DNA of 64,000 bases from Flavobacterium johnsoniae (GCF_030388325.1 NZ_CP103794.1:372001-436000); one strand, 5' to 3'. Shown: positions 45,990 to 54,431, counted from the first letter of the stretch. Made by a program: numbers and translations. The notes: generated from the letters alone by a model not told the origin.

Positions 45990-48017
45990 ATGAGCGTATT
46001 AACCCAATATTTCAACACCAAACATAACACAGCGCCTTTTTCGCAAATTAAAATCGAAGATTATGTTCCTGCTTTCAACGAAGGAATTGCTTTGGCTAAA
46101 GCTGAAATTGATGCAATCGTAAATAATCCCGATGCGCCGACTTTTGAAAATACCATTGTTGCAATGGATTTTTCAGGCGATATTTTAGATCGTCTTTCGA
46201 GTATTTTCTTCAATTTGAATTCGGCCGAAACAAATGACGAAATGCAGAAAATTGCGCAGGAAGTTTCTCCTTTGCTTTCAGAATTTGGAAACGATATTCG
46301 TTTAAATGCTGATTTATTTGCAAAAGTAAAAGCCGTTTACGATCAAAAAGAAAGTTTAAATCTGAATCCCGAACAAACGACTTTATTAGATAAAAAATAC
46401 AAAAGCTTTTCCAGAAACGGAGCCAATCTTCCAGAAGAGAAGAAAAACCAATTAAGAGAAATCGACAAAGAATTATCGAAATTGAGTTTACAGTTTGGCG
46501 AAAATGTTTTGGCAGAAACGAATAATTTTGAATTGCATTTAACTGATCAAAAGGATTTATCAGGTTTACCAGAAGGCACAATCGAAGCGGCAAGATTATT
46601 AGCTAAAAACCAGGAAAAAGAAGGATGGATTTTTACTTTAGATCATCCAAGTTATGTTCCGTTTTTAACTTATGCTGACAATCGTGAACTGCGTAAAAAA
46701 ATGGCAATTACATTTGGTGCAAAAGCATTTCAGAATAACGAATTCGACAATCAGGAGAATGTTTTAAAAATTGCTAAACTTCGTTTTGAAAGAGCTAATT
46801 TATTAGGATATAAAACGCACGCACATTTTGTTTTGGAAGAAAGAATGGCTGAAAGTCCAGAGAAAGTTTTTTCATTCTTGAATGATTTATTAGCTAAAGC
46901 AAAACCAGCTGCTCAAAAAGAATTTGCTGAATTAACTGCTTTCGCAAAAGAATTAGACGGAATCGAACAACTTGAAAAATGGGACGGCGCTTATTATTCT
47001 GAAAAATTGAAACAACAGCTTTTTAATTTAGACGATGAAAAACTGAAACCTTATTTTCAATTAGAAAAAGTTTTAGACGGTGCATTTACAGTTGCCAAAA
47101 AATTATACGGTTTAACTTTTACGGAAGTTTTTGATATCGATAAATATCACGAAGAAGTTACAACTTATGAAGTAAAAGACGCTGAAAACAATTTGGTTTC
47201 TATTTTCTACGCTGATTTCTTCCCAAGAAAAGGAAAAAGAAACGGCGCGTGGATGACTTCATTTAAATCACAATATGTAAAAGATGGCGTAAACGAAAGA
47301 CCACATATTTCTAACGTTTGTAATTTTACAAAACCAACAGAAACAAAACCATCTTTATTGACGTTTAATGAAGTAACGACTTTATTCCACGAATTCGGAC
47401 ACGGTTTACACGGAATGCTTGCCAATACAGTTTACCCAAGTTTATCTGGAACGTCTGTTTATTGGGATTTTGTAGAATTACCGAGTCAGATTATGGAAAA
47501 TTGGTGTTACGAGCCAGAAGCTTTGGCTTTGTTTGCAAATCATTACGAAACGGGAGAAATCATTCCGATTGAATATGTGCAGAAAATTAAAGAAAGTGCA
47601 AGTTTCCAGGAAGGTTTGGCAACATTGCGCCAGTTAAGTTTCGGATTATTAGATATGGCTTGGCACGGACAAGATCCAACTTCTATTACAGACTTAAAAG
47701 CTTTTGAAACGGAACAATTTGCCAACACACAATTGTATCCAGATGTAAAAGAAAATGCAATGAGTACTGCTTTTTCTCATATTTTTCAAGGTGGATATTC
47801 TTCTGGATATTACAGCTACAAATGGGCAGAAGTTCTAGATGCTGATGCTTTTGAATATTTTCAGGAAAATGGAATTTTCAATGAAGAAATAGCGAAGAAA
47901 TTCAAAGACAATGTTCTTTCAAAAGGAGGAACAGAACATCCAATGACTTTGTACAAACGTTTTAGAGGTCAAGAACCAAAACCTGAAGCTTTGTTGAAAA
48001 GAGCAGGACTTCTATAA
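45990..48017 (+). CDS. M3-family metallopeptidase (oligopeptidase A / Dcp-like)
   Basis: Zinc peptidase that degrades small peptides in the cytosol; no signal peptide is seen. The zinc motif is HEFGHGLHG (H467, E468, H471), with the third ligand in the VELPSQIMENW helix (about residue 495) and the substrate-binding GYSSGYYSYKWAEVLDADAF near the C-terminus. The 675 residues match the M3A subfamily. PrlC and Dcp are hard to tell apart from motifs alone. Confidence 0.93.
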   Translation: MSVLTQYFNTKHNTAPFSQIKIEDYVPAFNEGIALAKAEIDAIVNNPDAPTFENTIVAMDFSGDILDRLSSIFFNLNSAETNDEMQKIAQEVSPLLSEFGNDIRLNADLFAKVKAVYDQKESLNLNPEQTTLLDKKYKSFSRNGANLPEEKKNQLREIDKELSKLSLQFGENVLAETNNFELHLTDQKDLSGLPEGTIEAARLLAKNQEKEGWIFTLDHPSYVPFLTYADNRELRKKMAITFGAKAFQNNEFDNQENVLKIAKLRFERANLLGYKTHAHFVLEERMAESPEKVFSFLNDLLAKAKPAAQKEFAELTAFAKELDGIEQLEKWDGAYYSEKLKQQLFNLDDEKLKPYFQLEKVLDGAFTVAKKLYGLTFTEVFDIDKYHEEVTTYEVKDAENNLVSIFYADFFPRKGKRNGAWMTSFKSQYVKDGVNERPHISNVCNFTKPTETKPSLLTFNEVTTLFHEFGHGLHGMLANTVYPSLSGTSVYWDFVELPSQIMENWCYEPEALALFANHYETGEIIPIEYVQKIKESASFQEGLATLRQLSFGLLDMAWHGQDPTSITDLKAFETEQFANTQLYPDVKENAMSTAFSHIFQGGYSSGYYSYKWAEVLDADAFEYFQENGIFNEEIAKKFKDNVLSKGGTEHPMTLYKRFRGQEPKPEALLKRAGLL

Positions 48018-48060
48018 TTGCAGATTTCTGATTTTAGATTGTAGATTTTTGATCTCAATC
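48018..48060. repeat. AGATTT/GATTTT short-word repeat
   Basis: The spacer after the M3 gene repeats AGATTT, TGATTT, AGATTG, AGATTT and TGATCT at 7-8-nt steps, without a matching right arm. The same words fill 61141-61204. Confidence 0.5.
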
Positions 48061-48078
48061 ATTAATAAATTTTAGATT

Positions 48079-48110
48079 AAACCGAAGCCGAAACGCTTCG
48101 GTTTTTTATT
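48079..48110 (+). terminator. intrinsic terminator after the M3 peptidase
   Basis: AAACCGAAGC (48079-48088) pairs with GCTTCGGTTT (48095-48104) around a 6-nt loop, with a T-rich run after. Confidence 0.9.
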
Positions 48111-48166
48111 TGATTTTACTTTAGTTATCTTCGTATTTTTAAATCATAATCTTACAAATACAAGCC

Positions 48167-48826
48167 GTGAAAAAATATTTTAAAATAGCCCTTTATCTTG
48201 CAATTATTGGATTAATTGCTGTCGTTTCAGTAAATTACTATGTAAAATCTTCTACTAAGAAATACATTCATTATTCAATTAAAAAATTCCCTAAAAATGA
48301 TGTCGGAATTATTTTTGGAGCTGGAATTAACGGAGATCAGCCAAGTAAATATTTGAAAGATCGTCTGGATGCGGGAATTATGCTTTGGAAGGCAAAACGA
48401 ATCAATAAAATTTTACTTTCTGGAGATAACGGCCGCGAAGAATATGATGAATTAACTGTTATGAAAAACTATTGTTTTAATCATGGAGTTGACACTACCA
48501 AAATTTTTATTGACTATGCAGGTTTCGATACGTATTCAACAATGTATCGTGCGAAGCATATTTTTAAGATTAAAAAAGCAACATTAATTTCTCAGGAATA
48601 TCATTTAAACCGCGCGATTTACATCGGACAAAAACTCGGAATTAAATCAGCTGGATATTCTGCAAACAAGGGAGAATATCTAGGTTATAAATATGTAACG
48701 TTTAGAGAATATGGTTCTGTTTTTAAATCCTTTTTTGATGTTTTGAGAAATCGTGAACCTCATTTTTTAGGCGAAGAAATTAATATTAACGGAGAATCTA
48801 ATTATTCTAAAGAAGATAAACGATAA
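48167..48826 (+). CDS. SanA/YdcF-like DUF218 protein, GTG start
   Basis: One N-terminal membrane helix (about residues 7-26) followed by a DUF218 domain outside the cytosol. Conserved parts are IFGAGINGDQPSKYLKDRLDAG, LLSGDNGREEYDE, DYAGFDTYSTMYRA and the STLISQEYHLNRA-type block. E. coli SanA affects envelope barrier function at high temperature. The first codon is GTG, directly before KKYFKIALYLAII, with no ATG in a better place. A TATCTTCG promoter-like box lies 33 nt upstream. Confidence 0.8.
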   Translation: MKKYFKIALYLAIIGLIAVVSVNYYVKSSTKKYIHYSIKKFPKNDVGIIFGAGINGDQPSKYLKDRLDAGIMLWKAKRINKILLSGDNGREEYDELTVMKNYCFNHGVDTTKIFIDYAGFDTYSTMYRAKHIFKIKKATLISQEYHLNRAIYIGQKLGIKSAGYSANKGEYLGYKYVTFREYGSVFKSFFDVLRNREPHFLGEEININGESNYSKEDKR

Positions 48827-48847
48827 AAAATATCAAATAGATATATC

Positions 48848-48910
48848 GCTCCGCTGGAGCTTTTTTATATTGAAAACCATGTTTCCTATAAATATTTTGC
48901 TCCGCGGAGC
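48848..48910. repeat. paired GCTCC-GC-GGAGC palindromes, first one a terminator
   Basis: GCTCCGCTGGAGC (48848-48860) with a T6 run can terminate the SanA-like gene. A second palindrome GCTCCGCGGAGC lies at 48899-48910, 38 nt later. The pair plus the spacer looks like a mobile or dispersed intergenic unit. Confidence 0.6.
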
Positions 48911-48913
48911 ATT

Positions 48914-48956
48914 AAAAAAATGGACTGCTTCAAAATTGAGTCAGTCCATTTTTAAG
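48914..48956. terminator. bidirectional terminator between SanA-like gene and antiporter
   Basis: AAAAATGGACTG (48916-48927) pairs with CAGTCCATTTTT (48942-48953), with A- and T-runs at the ends that serve both strands. Confidence 0.8.
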
Positions 48957-49020
48957 TTTTAAAATAAATTCTTTATTCTAGCATCTATTTTCTTTTCTCT
49001 TGATTCTTGATTCTATTTCT

Positions 49021-50283
49021 CTACTCTTTCTCCAAAACCCTTTTCGCCAATTTCCCCACAGTAAGTCCTTGCACAACAATTGAAAACAACACCACTATAT
49101 AAGTTACTTCAAGCAAAAGGTTTTTGTATTCTCCTTCTGGCATAGAAAGTACCAAAGCAATAGAAACTCCACCGCGAATTCCTCCCCAAACCAAAACCAT
49201 CAAAGAGCCTTTATTGTAAGCAGATCTTATTCCGAAGAACTTAAAAATGTCGAAGAATTTCCAAGGTAAAACGATCGAAGTGAGTCTTGAAAAAAGGACG
49301 ATAAAAATAGCAACAAAACCTGTTAGTAGTTGTTTGTTCAAATCTGGAAGCAACAATAATTCGAAACCAATAAAAAGGAATAAAACTGCATTTAGGATTT
49401 CGTCTATAAGTTCCCAAAACTTACCTAGATAATCTTTTGTTACTTCGCTCATAGCAACTTTTTTACCATAATTTCCAATAATTAATCCAGCAACAACCAT
49501 TGCCAGCGGACTAGAAACGTGCAGACTTTGAGCAATCAAAAATCCTCCCGTTACGATAGAAAGTGTTATTAAAACCGAAACCTTATAATCGTCAATTTTC
49601 TTCATTACATTCGATGCTGTAAATCCGAAAACAGCTCCTAATAAAAGTCCGCCAATTCCTTCTTTAGCAAAAAGCCAAGCGATAGAACCAAAACTCATAT
49701 CAAATGTTGGATCGGTTGCCAATTTTAAAACAACAGCAAACATTACTACCGCTACTCCATCATTAAATAAAGATTCTCCAACAATTTTGGTTTCGATTCT
49801 TTTAGGAACTTTAGCTTCTTTTAGAACTCCTAAAACCACAATTGGATCAGTTGGTGAAATTAAGGTTCCAAATACCAAACAAAATACATAAGGGATTTTT
49901 ATTCCTAAAAATGGTGCGATATAATAAAGTAACATCGAAATGATTAAAGCCGATAACACAACACTTACCGTCGAATAAATCATTATAGGAACTTTTTGTT
50001 CTTTAAGATCCGAAATGTTTACGTGTAATGCTCCTGCGAATAAAAGGAAATTCAACATTGCTCCCATTAGGATTTCGTTGAAGTCAAATTGCTTTATTAA
50101 ATCAAAAAAATGTTTGGTGGTTGCAGGGAAATAAGAATCTCCTAAAAGGCGAATTCCGACAGAAACTAACATCGCAATAATCATAATTCCGATTGTTCCG
50201 GGAAGTTTTAAAAATCTTAAATTTAAATAGGCGAAGAAAGAAGCCAATACGATAAGTATTGAAAAGGTGTAGTATAATTCCAT
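49021..50283 (-). CDS. CPA1-family cation:proton antiporter
   Basis: Membrane antiporter of the Na+/H+ exchanger type, 420 residues, about 12 hydrophobic segments. The ion-site signature SPTDPIVVLGVL is followed by ESLFNDGVAVVMF, the Asp-containing NhaP motif, and RGGVSIALVLSMP near the end. There is no cytosolic regulatory tail. Na+, K+ or Li+ specificity cannot be told from the sequence. Confidence 0.92.
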   Translation of the reverse strand: MELYYTFSILIVLASFFAYLNLRFLKLPGTIGIMIIAMLVSVGIRLLGDSYFPATTKHFFDLIKQFDFNEILMGAMLNFLLFAGALHVNISDLKEQKVPIMIYSTVSVVLSALIISMLLYYIAPFLGIKIPYVFCLVFGTLISPTDPIVVLGVLKEAKVPKRIETKIVGESLFNDGVAVVMFAVVLKLATDPTFDMSFGSIAWLFAKEGIGGLLLGAVFGFTASNVMKKIDDYKVSVLITLSIVTGGFLIAQSLHVSSPLAMVVAGLIIGNYGKKVAMSEVTKDYLGKFWELIDEILNAVLFLFIGFELLLLPDLNKQLLTGFVAIFIVLFSRLTSIVLPWKFFDIFKFFGIRSAYNKGSLMVLVWGGIRGGVSIALVLSMPEGEYKNLLLEVTYIVVLFSIVVQGLTVGKLAKRVLEKE

Positions 50284-50297
50284 AAATGTGATTTTTA

Positions 50298-50327
50298 CAA
50301 AAATAGCTGTATCATCAGTTAATCAAA
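50298..50327 (-). promoter_or_regulatory. antiporter promoter
   Basis: Minus-strand TATTTTTG (50298-50305) and TTTG (50324-50327), 18 nt apart, fit the Bacteroidota consensus. The ATG is 14 nt downstream. Confidence 0.7.
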
Positions 50328-50370
50328 AATTTCAAGGTTTGAATTAACATAACTTTATAATTCGTTAAAT

Positions 50371-50394
50371 AACTTTCAATTATTTTTGAAAGTT
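50371..50394. promoter_or_regulatory. operator palindrome upstream of the GbsR-type regulator
   Basis: AACTTTCA-N8-TGAAAGTT, symmetrical 8-bp half-sites. The -33 TTTG of the regulator promoter (50385-50388) lies inside the right edge of the spacer and half-site, so binding should block RNA polymerase. The same site recurs at 50951-50976. Confidence 0.72.
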
Positions 50395-50416
50395 TAAAAA
50401 CTTTTGTTTACATTTG
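50385..50416 (+). promoter_or_regulatory. promoter of the GbsR-type regulator, 4 nt before the ATG
   Basis: TTTG (50385-50388), 20 nt, TACATTTG (50409-50416). Both boxes are perfect. Only 4 nt separate the box from the ATG, so the message should begin at or within a few bases of the start codon. Confidence 0.8.
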
Positions 50417-50420
50417 AACT

Positions 50421-50924
50421 ATGGAATTCAAAGAAGCAAAAAATAAGTTCGTGCAAACTTGGGGAGCATTAGGTTCTCAATGGGGAATTAATAAAACGAT
50501 GGCGCAGATCCACGCTTTATTAATGGTTTCGAACGAACCTGTTTCTATGGAAGATATTATGGAAGAATTGCAAATTTCGAGAGGAAATGCAAGTATGAAT
50601 CTTAGAGGTTTGATGGATTGGGGAATTGTCTATAAAGAATATAAAGCGGGAGAAAGAAAAGAATTTTTCACGGCAGAAAAAGATTTAGACGAATTAGCAG
50701 TTAAAATTTCGAGAGAAAGAAGTAAAAGAGAAATTAAACCAACGCTAAAAATCTTAAAAGAAGTTTCGACTATTGAAGCAAAAGATTCAGCAGAAGAAAA
50801 ACACTTTGTTGATCAAACTACTAAATTGTATGATTTCGTTTTAAAAGCTGATAATATGTTAGACAAAATAACAGAGTTTAATGATAACTGGCTTGGAAAA
50901 TTGTTCATAAAAATGATGAAGTAA
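50421..50924 (+). CDS. GbsR/MarR-type transcriptional regulator
   Basis: Dimeric winged-helix repressor-type protein of 167 residues. The N-terminal helix KFVQTWGALGSQWGINKTMAQIHALL is typical of GbsR-like regulators, followed by the HTH segment MEDIMEELQISRGNASMNLRGL. The C-terminal helices (about 105-167) should form the dimer interface. The ATG is followed directly by the family start EFKEAKNKF, so no other start is likely. The palindrome over its own promoter suggests negative autoregulation. The ligand is unknown. Confidence 0.88.
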   Translation: MEFKEAKNKFVQTWGALGSQWGINKTMAQIHALLMVSNEPVSMEDIMEELQISRGNASMNLRGLMDWGIVYKEYKAGERKEFFTAEKDLDELAVKISRERSKREIKPTLKILKEVSTIEAKDSAEEKHFVDQTTKLYDFVLKADNMLDKITEFNDNWLGKLFIKMMK

Positions 50925-50950
50925 ATCTTCAAACTAAAAAAATTTAATTC

Positions 50951-50976
50951 AAACTTTCAATTATTTCTGAAAGTTT
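50951..50976. promoter_or_regulatory. second copy of the GbsR-type operator
   Basis: AAACTTTCA-N8-TGAAAGTTT, identical to the first site in arms and spacer length, and almost identical in the spacer (ATTATTTC against ATTATTTT). It lies 17 nt before the small membrane protein gene, so the genes downstream are probably controlled from here as well. Confidence 0.72.
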
Positions 50977-50992
50977 AAAATAATCAATAACT

Positions 50993-51328
50993 ATGAAAAA
51001 CATTAATTACTTCAATTATTTTTTTGTTGGATTCCCATTATTCTTTTGTTTGCTCGCAACATTTAACATTGGCTTTATATCAATTGCAATGCTTGCACTA
51101 ATACCTACTGGAATATTTCAAGTAATTATTGGAATAAAAATGTTAGTTGATGAACCTCAAGATAAAAATCTTAAAATATATGTAGTGAGTGTTTTTCTTT
51201 TCTTCATTTCCCTTGTAGTGATTTCTAAATTGGAGTTATATAATTTTTTAAACTATATACTATTCGGAGTACCTCCAATACTAGCCTTTTATCTATCAAT
51301 ACTAATCTATAAAAAAGCACACAAATGA
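50993..51328 (+). CDS. small membrane protein of unknown function
   Basis: A 111-residue protein made of about four membrane helices with a short basic C-terminus (IYKKAHK). I recognise no domain. The first stretch MKNINYFNYFFVGFPLFFCLL enters the first helix directly. Its stop overlaps the next start by 4 nt (ATGA), so it is translationally coupled to the DUF2071 gene. It is the first gene after the second operator. Confidence 0.7.
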   Translation: MKNINYFNYFFVGFPLFFCLLATFNIGFISIAMLALIPTGIFQVIIGIKMLVDEPQDKNLKIYVVSVFLFFISLVVISKLELYNFLNYILFGVPPILAFYLSILIYKKAHK

Positions 51329-52065
51329 ACTTCTTAAAAGCAGAATGGAAAAATTTAGCACTTTTCAATTATGAAGTTGATGCTAAAATTTTAGAAAAAT
51401 ATCTTCCCGTAGGAACTGAGATTGATATCTGGAACAACAAATGTTATGTCAGCGTTGTTGGATTTATGTTTAAAAATACCAAAGTTTTAGGATTGAAAGT
51501 TCCGTTTCATGTCAATTTTGAAGAAGTGAATTTGAGATTTTATGTCAAACGTTTTGAAAACGGCGAATGGAAACGTGGCGTAGTTTTTATCAAAGAAATT
51601 GTTCCAAAAAAAGCAATCACTTTTATTGCCAATACTTTATATCAGGAACATTATGAAACTCAGAAAATGAGACATGAAATTCATGAACATGAAAACACTA
51701 ATACTTTCATTTATCAATGGAAAAATTATAAAGAATGGAATACAATTGAAATTGAAACCAAAAAAGATTTAAGCAAAATCGAAATTGATTCTGAAGCTGA
51801 ATTTATCACAGAACATTATTTCGGATATACTAAAATTAACGAAGAAACGACTTTTGAATATGAAGTAACGCATCCGAGATGGGAACAATTTGAAGTTTTA
51901 AATCATCGAATTGATATTGATTTCGAAAAAACTTACGGAAGTGATTTTGGATTTCTTCAAACTCAAAAACCGACTTCAGTTTTCTTGGCAGAAGGATCAA
52001 AAATTACGGTCAAAAACAAAAGAAAAATTGCGTTGATTCCTGTCGAAGAAAAATTATACGCATAA
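51325..52065 (+). CDS. DUF2071 (YqjF-like) protein
   Basis: Soluble protein of 246 residues. It has the DUF2071 hallmarks AEWKNLALFNYEVDAKILEKYLP near the start, VGFMFKNTKVLGLKVPFHVNFEEVNLRFYV (given only in part in family terms), and the late FLAEGSKITVKNKRKI. The fold is related to acetoacetate decarboxylase-like barrels, but no function is known. The 4-nt overlap with the preceding gene and the 27-nt gap to the next place it in one transcript. Confidence 0.82.
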   Translation: MNFLKAEWKNLALFNYEVDAKILEKYLPVGTEIDIWNNKCYVSVVGFMFKNTKVLGLKVPFHVNFEEVNLRFYVKRFENGEWKRGVVFIKEIVPKKAITFIANTLYQEHYETQKMRHEIHEHENTNTFIYQWKNYKEWNTIEIETKKDLSKIEIDSEAEFITEHYFGYTKINEETTFEYEVTHPRWEQFEVLNHRIDIDFEKTYGSDFGFLQTQKPTSVFLAEGSKITVKNKRKIALIPVEEKLYA

Positions 52066-52092
52066 AACTATTCATCTTTAAAACCAAAAATC

Positions 52093-52911
52093 ATGAAAAC
52101 GTTAGAAAACCAAACCTTACTTTATGATGAAGATTGTCCGCTTTGCAGTTTGTACACAACTGGATTTGTAAAAAGCGGAATGCTTGATGAAAACGGTAGA
52201 AAATCTTATTGCCAATTATCTGCCGAAGAACAAAATTTTGTGGACTTGAAACGCGCGCCAAACGAAATTGCCTTGGTTGACAATAAAACGCAAACCGTCA
52301 TTTATGGAATTGATAGTTTGATAAAAGTCGTTGGATTTTCTTTCCCTTTAATTGAAAAAATTGCAACGTTAAAACCAATTCATTTCATTCTAAAAAAAAT
52401 GTATTCTTTTGTTTCTTACAACCGAAAAGTAATTATTCCAGGAAATGTAAAAGAAGAAAATAAACTGCAATGCACACCCGATTTCAATTATAAATATCGT
52501 TTTCTTTTTATTGGTTTTGCTTTAACATTGACAAGTTTTATTTTATTTGGATATTCTAATTTGATTCTGAATCTTCCAAAATCTAATATTACAAGAGAAA
52601 TTATTTTGGCTTTTGGTCAGATTGTTTTTCAAAGTTTATTCCTTTTGAAATTCGACAAACAAACAATCCTAAATTACGCAGGAAATTTAATGACCGTTTC
52701 TTTATTTGCAAGTTTGATTTTAACGCCAATTTTAATTTTGAGTCAGTTTTTCCAGCTTCCGCAAGCAATTATTTTGGGTTGGTTTGGAGTTACGATTTTA
52801 ATCATGTTTTTGGAACATTTTAGAAGAGTAAAAGTTCTAAAACTTCCTTTTTATTTATCTTTCACTTGGATTCTTTATCGAATTCTTGCTTTAGTTTTTA
52901 TTCTTAATTAA
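52093..52911 (+). CDS. DCC-family thiol oxidoreductase-like protein with membrane tail
   Basis: The N-terminal 110 residues resemble the DCC (DUF393) thioredoxin-like family. The motif is YDEDCPLC (residues 11-18, Cys15 and Cys18). The C-terminal half has four or more membrane helices (about 137-272). The combination suggests a membrane-anchored redox protein. A DxC-type CxxC pair is present, but activity is not shown. It belongs to the GbsR-type gene train. Confidence 0.8.
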   Translation: MKTLENQTLLYDEDCPLCSLYTTGFVKSGMLDENGRKSYCQLSAEEQNFVDLKRAPNEIALVDNKTQTVIYGIDSLIKVVGFSFPLIEKIATLKPIHFILKKMYSFVSYNRKVIIPGNVKEENKLQCTPDFNYKYRFLFIGFALTLTSFILFGYSNLILNLPKSNITREIILAFGQIVFQSLFLLKFDKQTILNYAGNLMTVSLFASLILTPILILSQFFQLPQAIILGWFGVTILIMFLEHFRRVKVLKLPFYLSFTWILYRILALVFILN

Positions 52912-52950
52912 TTTCTCGTAAACCTAACAGGTTTAATAGGCAACAACAAA

Positions 52951-53859
52951 ATGAAAAAACTCATAATCGCAGCTGGAACAGGTTTTCTTGGACAAGGTTT
53001 AGTCAATCATTTCAAAAATAAATTTGACGAAATTGTAATTCTAACAAGAGAAAAATCTCAGATAATTGAAGGAATTAAATATGTAAACTGGAACGCCAAA
53101 ACTTTTTCTGGTTGGGAAAAAGAATTGGAAAACGCAACAGTTTTAATTAATCTCGCAGGAAAATCTGTTGATTGTCGCTATACGAAAAAGAACAAAAAAG
53201 AAATTCTTTGGTCTCGAATTGACAGCACAAAAATCCTGAACAAAGCAGTTTTGAATTGCAAAAATCCGCCAAAACATTGGCTGAATTCTTCAACGGCAAC
53301 TATATATAGATTTTCTCTTGCCAAACAAATGGATGAAATTGATGGCGAAATTGGAAATGACTTTTCAATAAATGTGGCGCTTTCTTGGGAAAAAGCATTC
53401 TTTAAAACTGAAACTCCTAAAACTTTAAAAACAGCTTTGCGAACTTCTATAGTTTTAGGAAAAAATGGCGGTGCTTTTATTCCGTTAAAAACTTTGGCAA
53501 AAATAGGTTTTGGAGGAAAACAAGGAAATGGAAATCAGTTTGTGAGTTGGATTCATGAGGAAGATTTTGCAAATGCAATTGATTTTATAATTGAAAAAGA
53601 AATTACTGGTGTTATAAATGTTGTTTCTCCAGAACCAATTCGAAATACTGATTTTATGCAAAAACTACGAAAAGCCGTTGGTTTTCCTTTTGGAATTCCG
53701 ATGAATAAATTCTTTCTTGAAATTGGTTCTTTCTTTATTCGCACAGAAACTGAATTGGTATTGAAAAGCAGAAATGTAATTCCGAAAAGACTTTTAGAAA
53801 AAGGATTTCGGTTTAAGTTTGGAGATCTTGAAAAAACTTTTAAAGATTTACTTCACTAG
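52951..53859 (+). CDS. TIGR01777-type SDR epimerase-like protein
   Basis: Extended short-chain dehydrogenase/reductase of 302 residues. The dinucleotide loop is AAGTGFLGQGL (residues 7-17, with Gly9, Gly11, Gly14), followed by VNWNAKTFSGWEKELENATVLINLAGKSVDCRY (only the hallmark LAGKSV is used here), NSSTATIY, and FVSWIHEEDFANAI. The C-terminal DUF1731 part is also present. Substrates of the group are not established. The 39-nt gap before it carries part of an AACCTAACAGGTTT hairpin. Confidence 0.85.
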   Translation: MKKLIIAAGTGFLGQGLVNHFKNKFDEIVILTREKSQIIEGIKYVNWNAKTFSGWEKELENATVLINLAGKSVDCRYTKKNKKEILWSRIDSTKILNKAVLNCKNPPKHWLNSSTATIYRFSLAKQMDEIDGEIGNDFSINVALSWEKAFFKTETPKTLKTALRTSIVLGKNGGAFIPLKTLAKIGFGGKQGNGNQFVSWIHEEDFANAIDFIIEKEITGVINVVSPEPIRNTDFMQKLRKAVGFPFGIPMNKFFLEIGSFFIRTETELVLKSRNVIPKRLLEKGFRFKFGDLEKTFKDLLH

Positions 53860-53860
53860 C

Positions 53861-53893
53861 AACTTTGTCAAAGTTTAAAACTTTGACAAAGTT
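53861..53893. repeat. nested palindrome AACTTTGTCAAAGTTT
   Basis: AACTTTGTCAAAGTTT (53861-53876) and its exact complement (53878-53893) meet at one base. Each half is itself a palindrome around T. It sits 2 nt after the TIGR01777 gene and may serve as an attenuating hairpin or a dispersed element. Confidence 0.75.
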
Positions 53894-53907
53894 AAACCCA
53901 TCGTAAA

Positions 53908-54363
53908 ATGACAACAATAAACCTCACGACCAAAATAAATGCATCAAAAAAAATTATTTTCGACGCTTCAAGAAATATCGACATTCACCAGCAATCTGCA
54001 AGTCCAACAAAAGAAAAAGCGATTGCTGGCGTAACTTCTGGTTTAATAAATTTGAATGAAACCGTAACTTGGCGCGGCAAACATTTCGGATTTTATCTCA
54101 CACACAAAAGCCGAATTACGGCGATGAATTTGTATGATTATTTTGTAGATGAAATGGAAAAAGGCAAATTCAAATCGTTCAGACATGAACATTTTTTTGA
54201 AGAAAAAAATGATTTTACAATTATGAAAGATAAATTACTATATGAAACTCCTTTTGGGGTTTTTGGAAAATTATTTGATGTTTTGTTTTTGAAAAAGCAT
54301 TTGACAAATTTTCTTTTGGAAAGAAATAAGGTTTTGAAAGAAGTCTCGGAAAAATTCGTTTAA
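53908..54363 (+). CDS. SRPBCC-family protein
   Basis: A 151-residue START/Bet v1-like protein with a hydrophobic ligand cavity. Recognisable are INLTTKINASKKIIFDASRNIDIHQQS, TWRGKHFGFYLTHKSRIT and MKDKLLYETPFGVFGKLFDVLFLK, each used as a short match to the family that ends cell-fate-like YuaA/CalC members. The ligand is unknown. It is the last gene of the GbsR-type train, 49 nt after the epimerase-like gene. Confidence 0.8.
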   Translation: MTTINLTTKINASKKIIFDASRNIDIHQQSASPTKEKAIAGVTSGLINLNETVTWRGKHFGFYLTHKSRITAMNLYDYFVDEMEKGKFKSFRHEHFFEEKNDFTIMKDKLLYETPFGVFGKLFDVLFLKKHLTNFLLERNKVLKEVSEKFV

Positions 54364-54431
54364 GATAAATTGCTTAATTTTATAAGTATTACTCTTAAAA
54401 CGAATGTATTACAAATCAAAAAAATACACCT

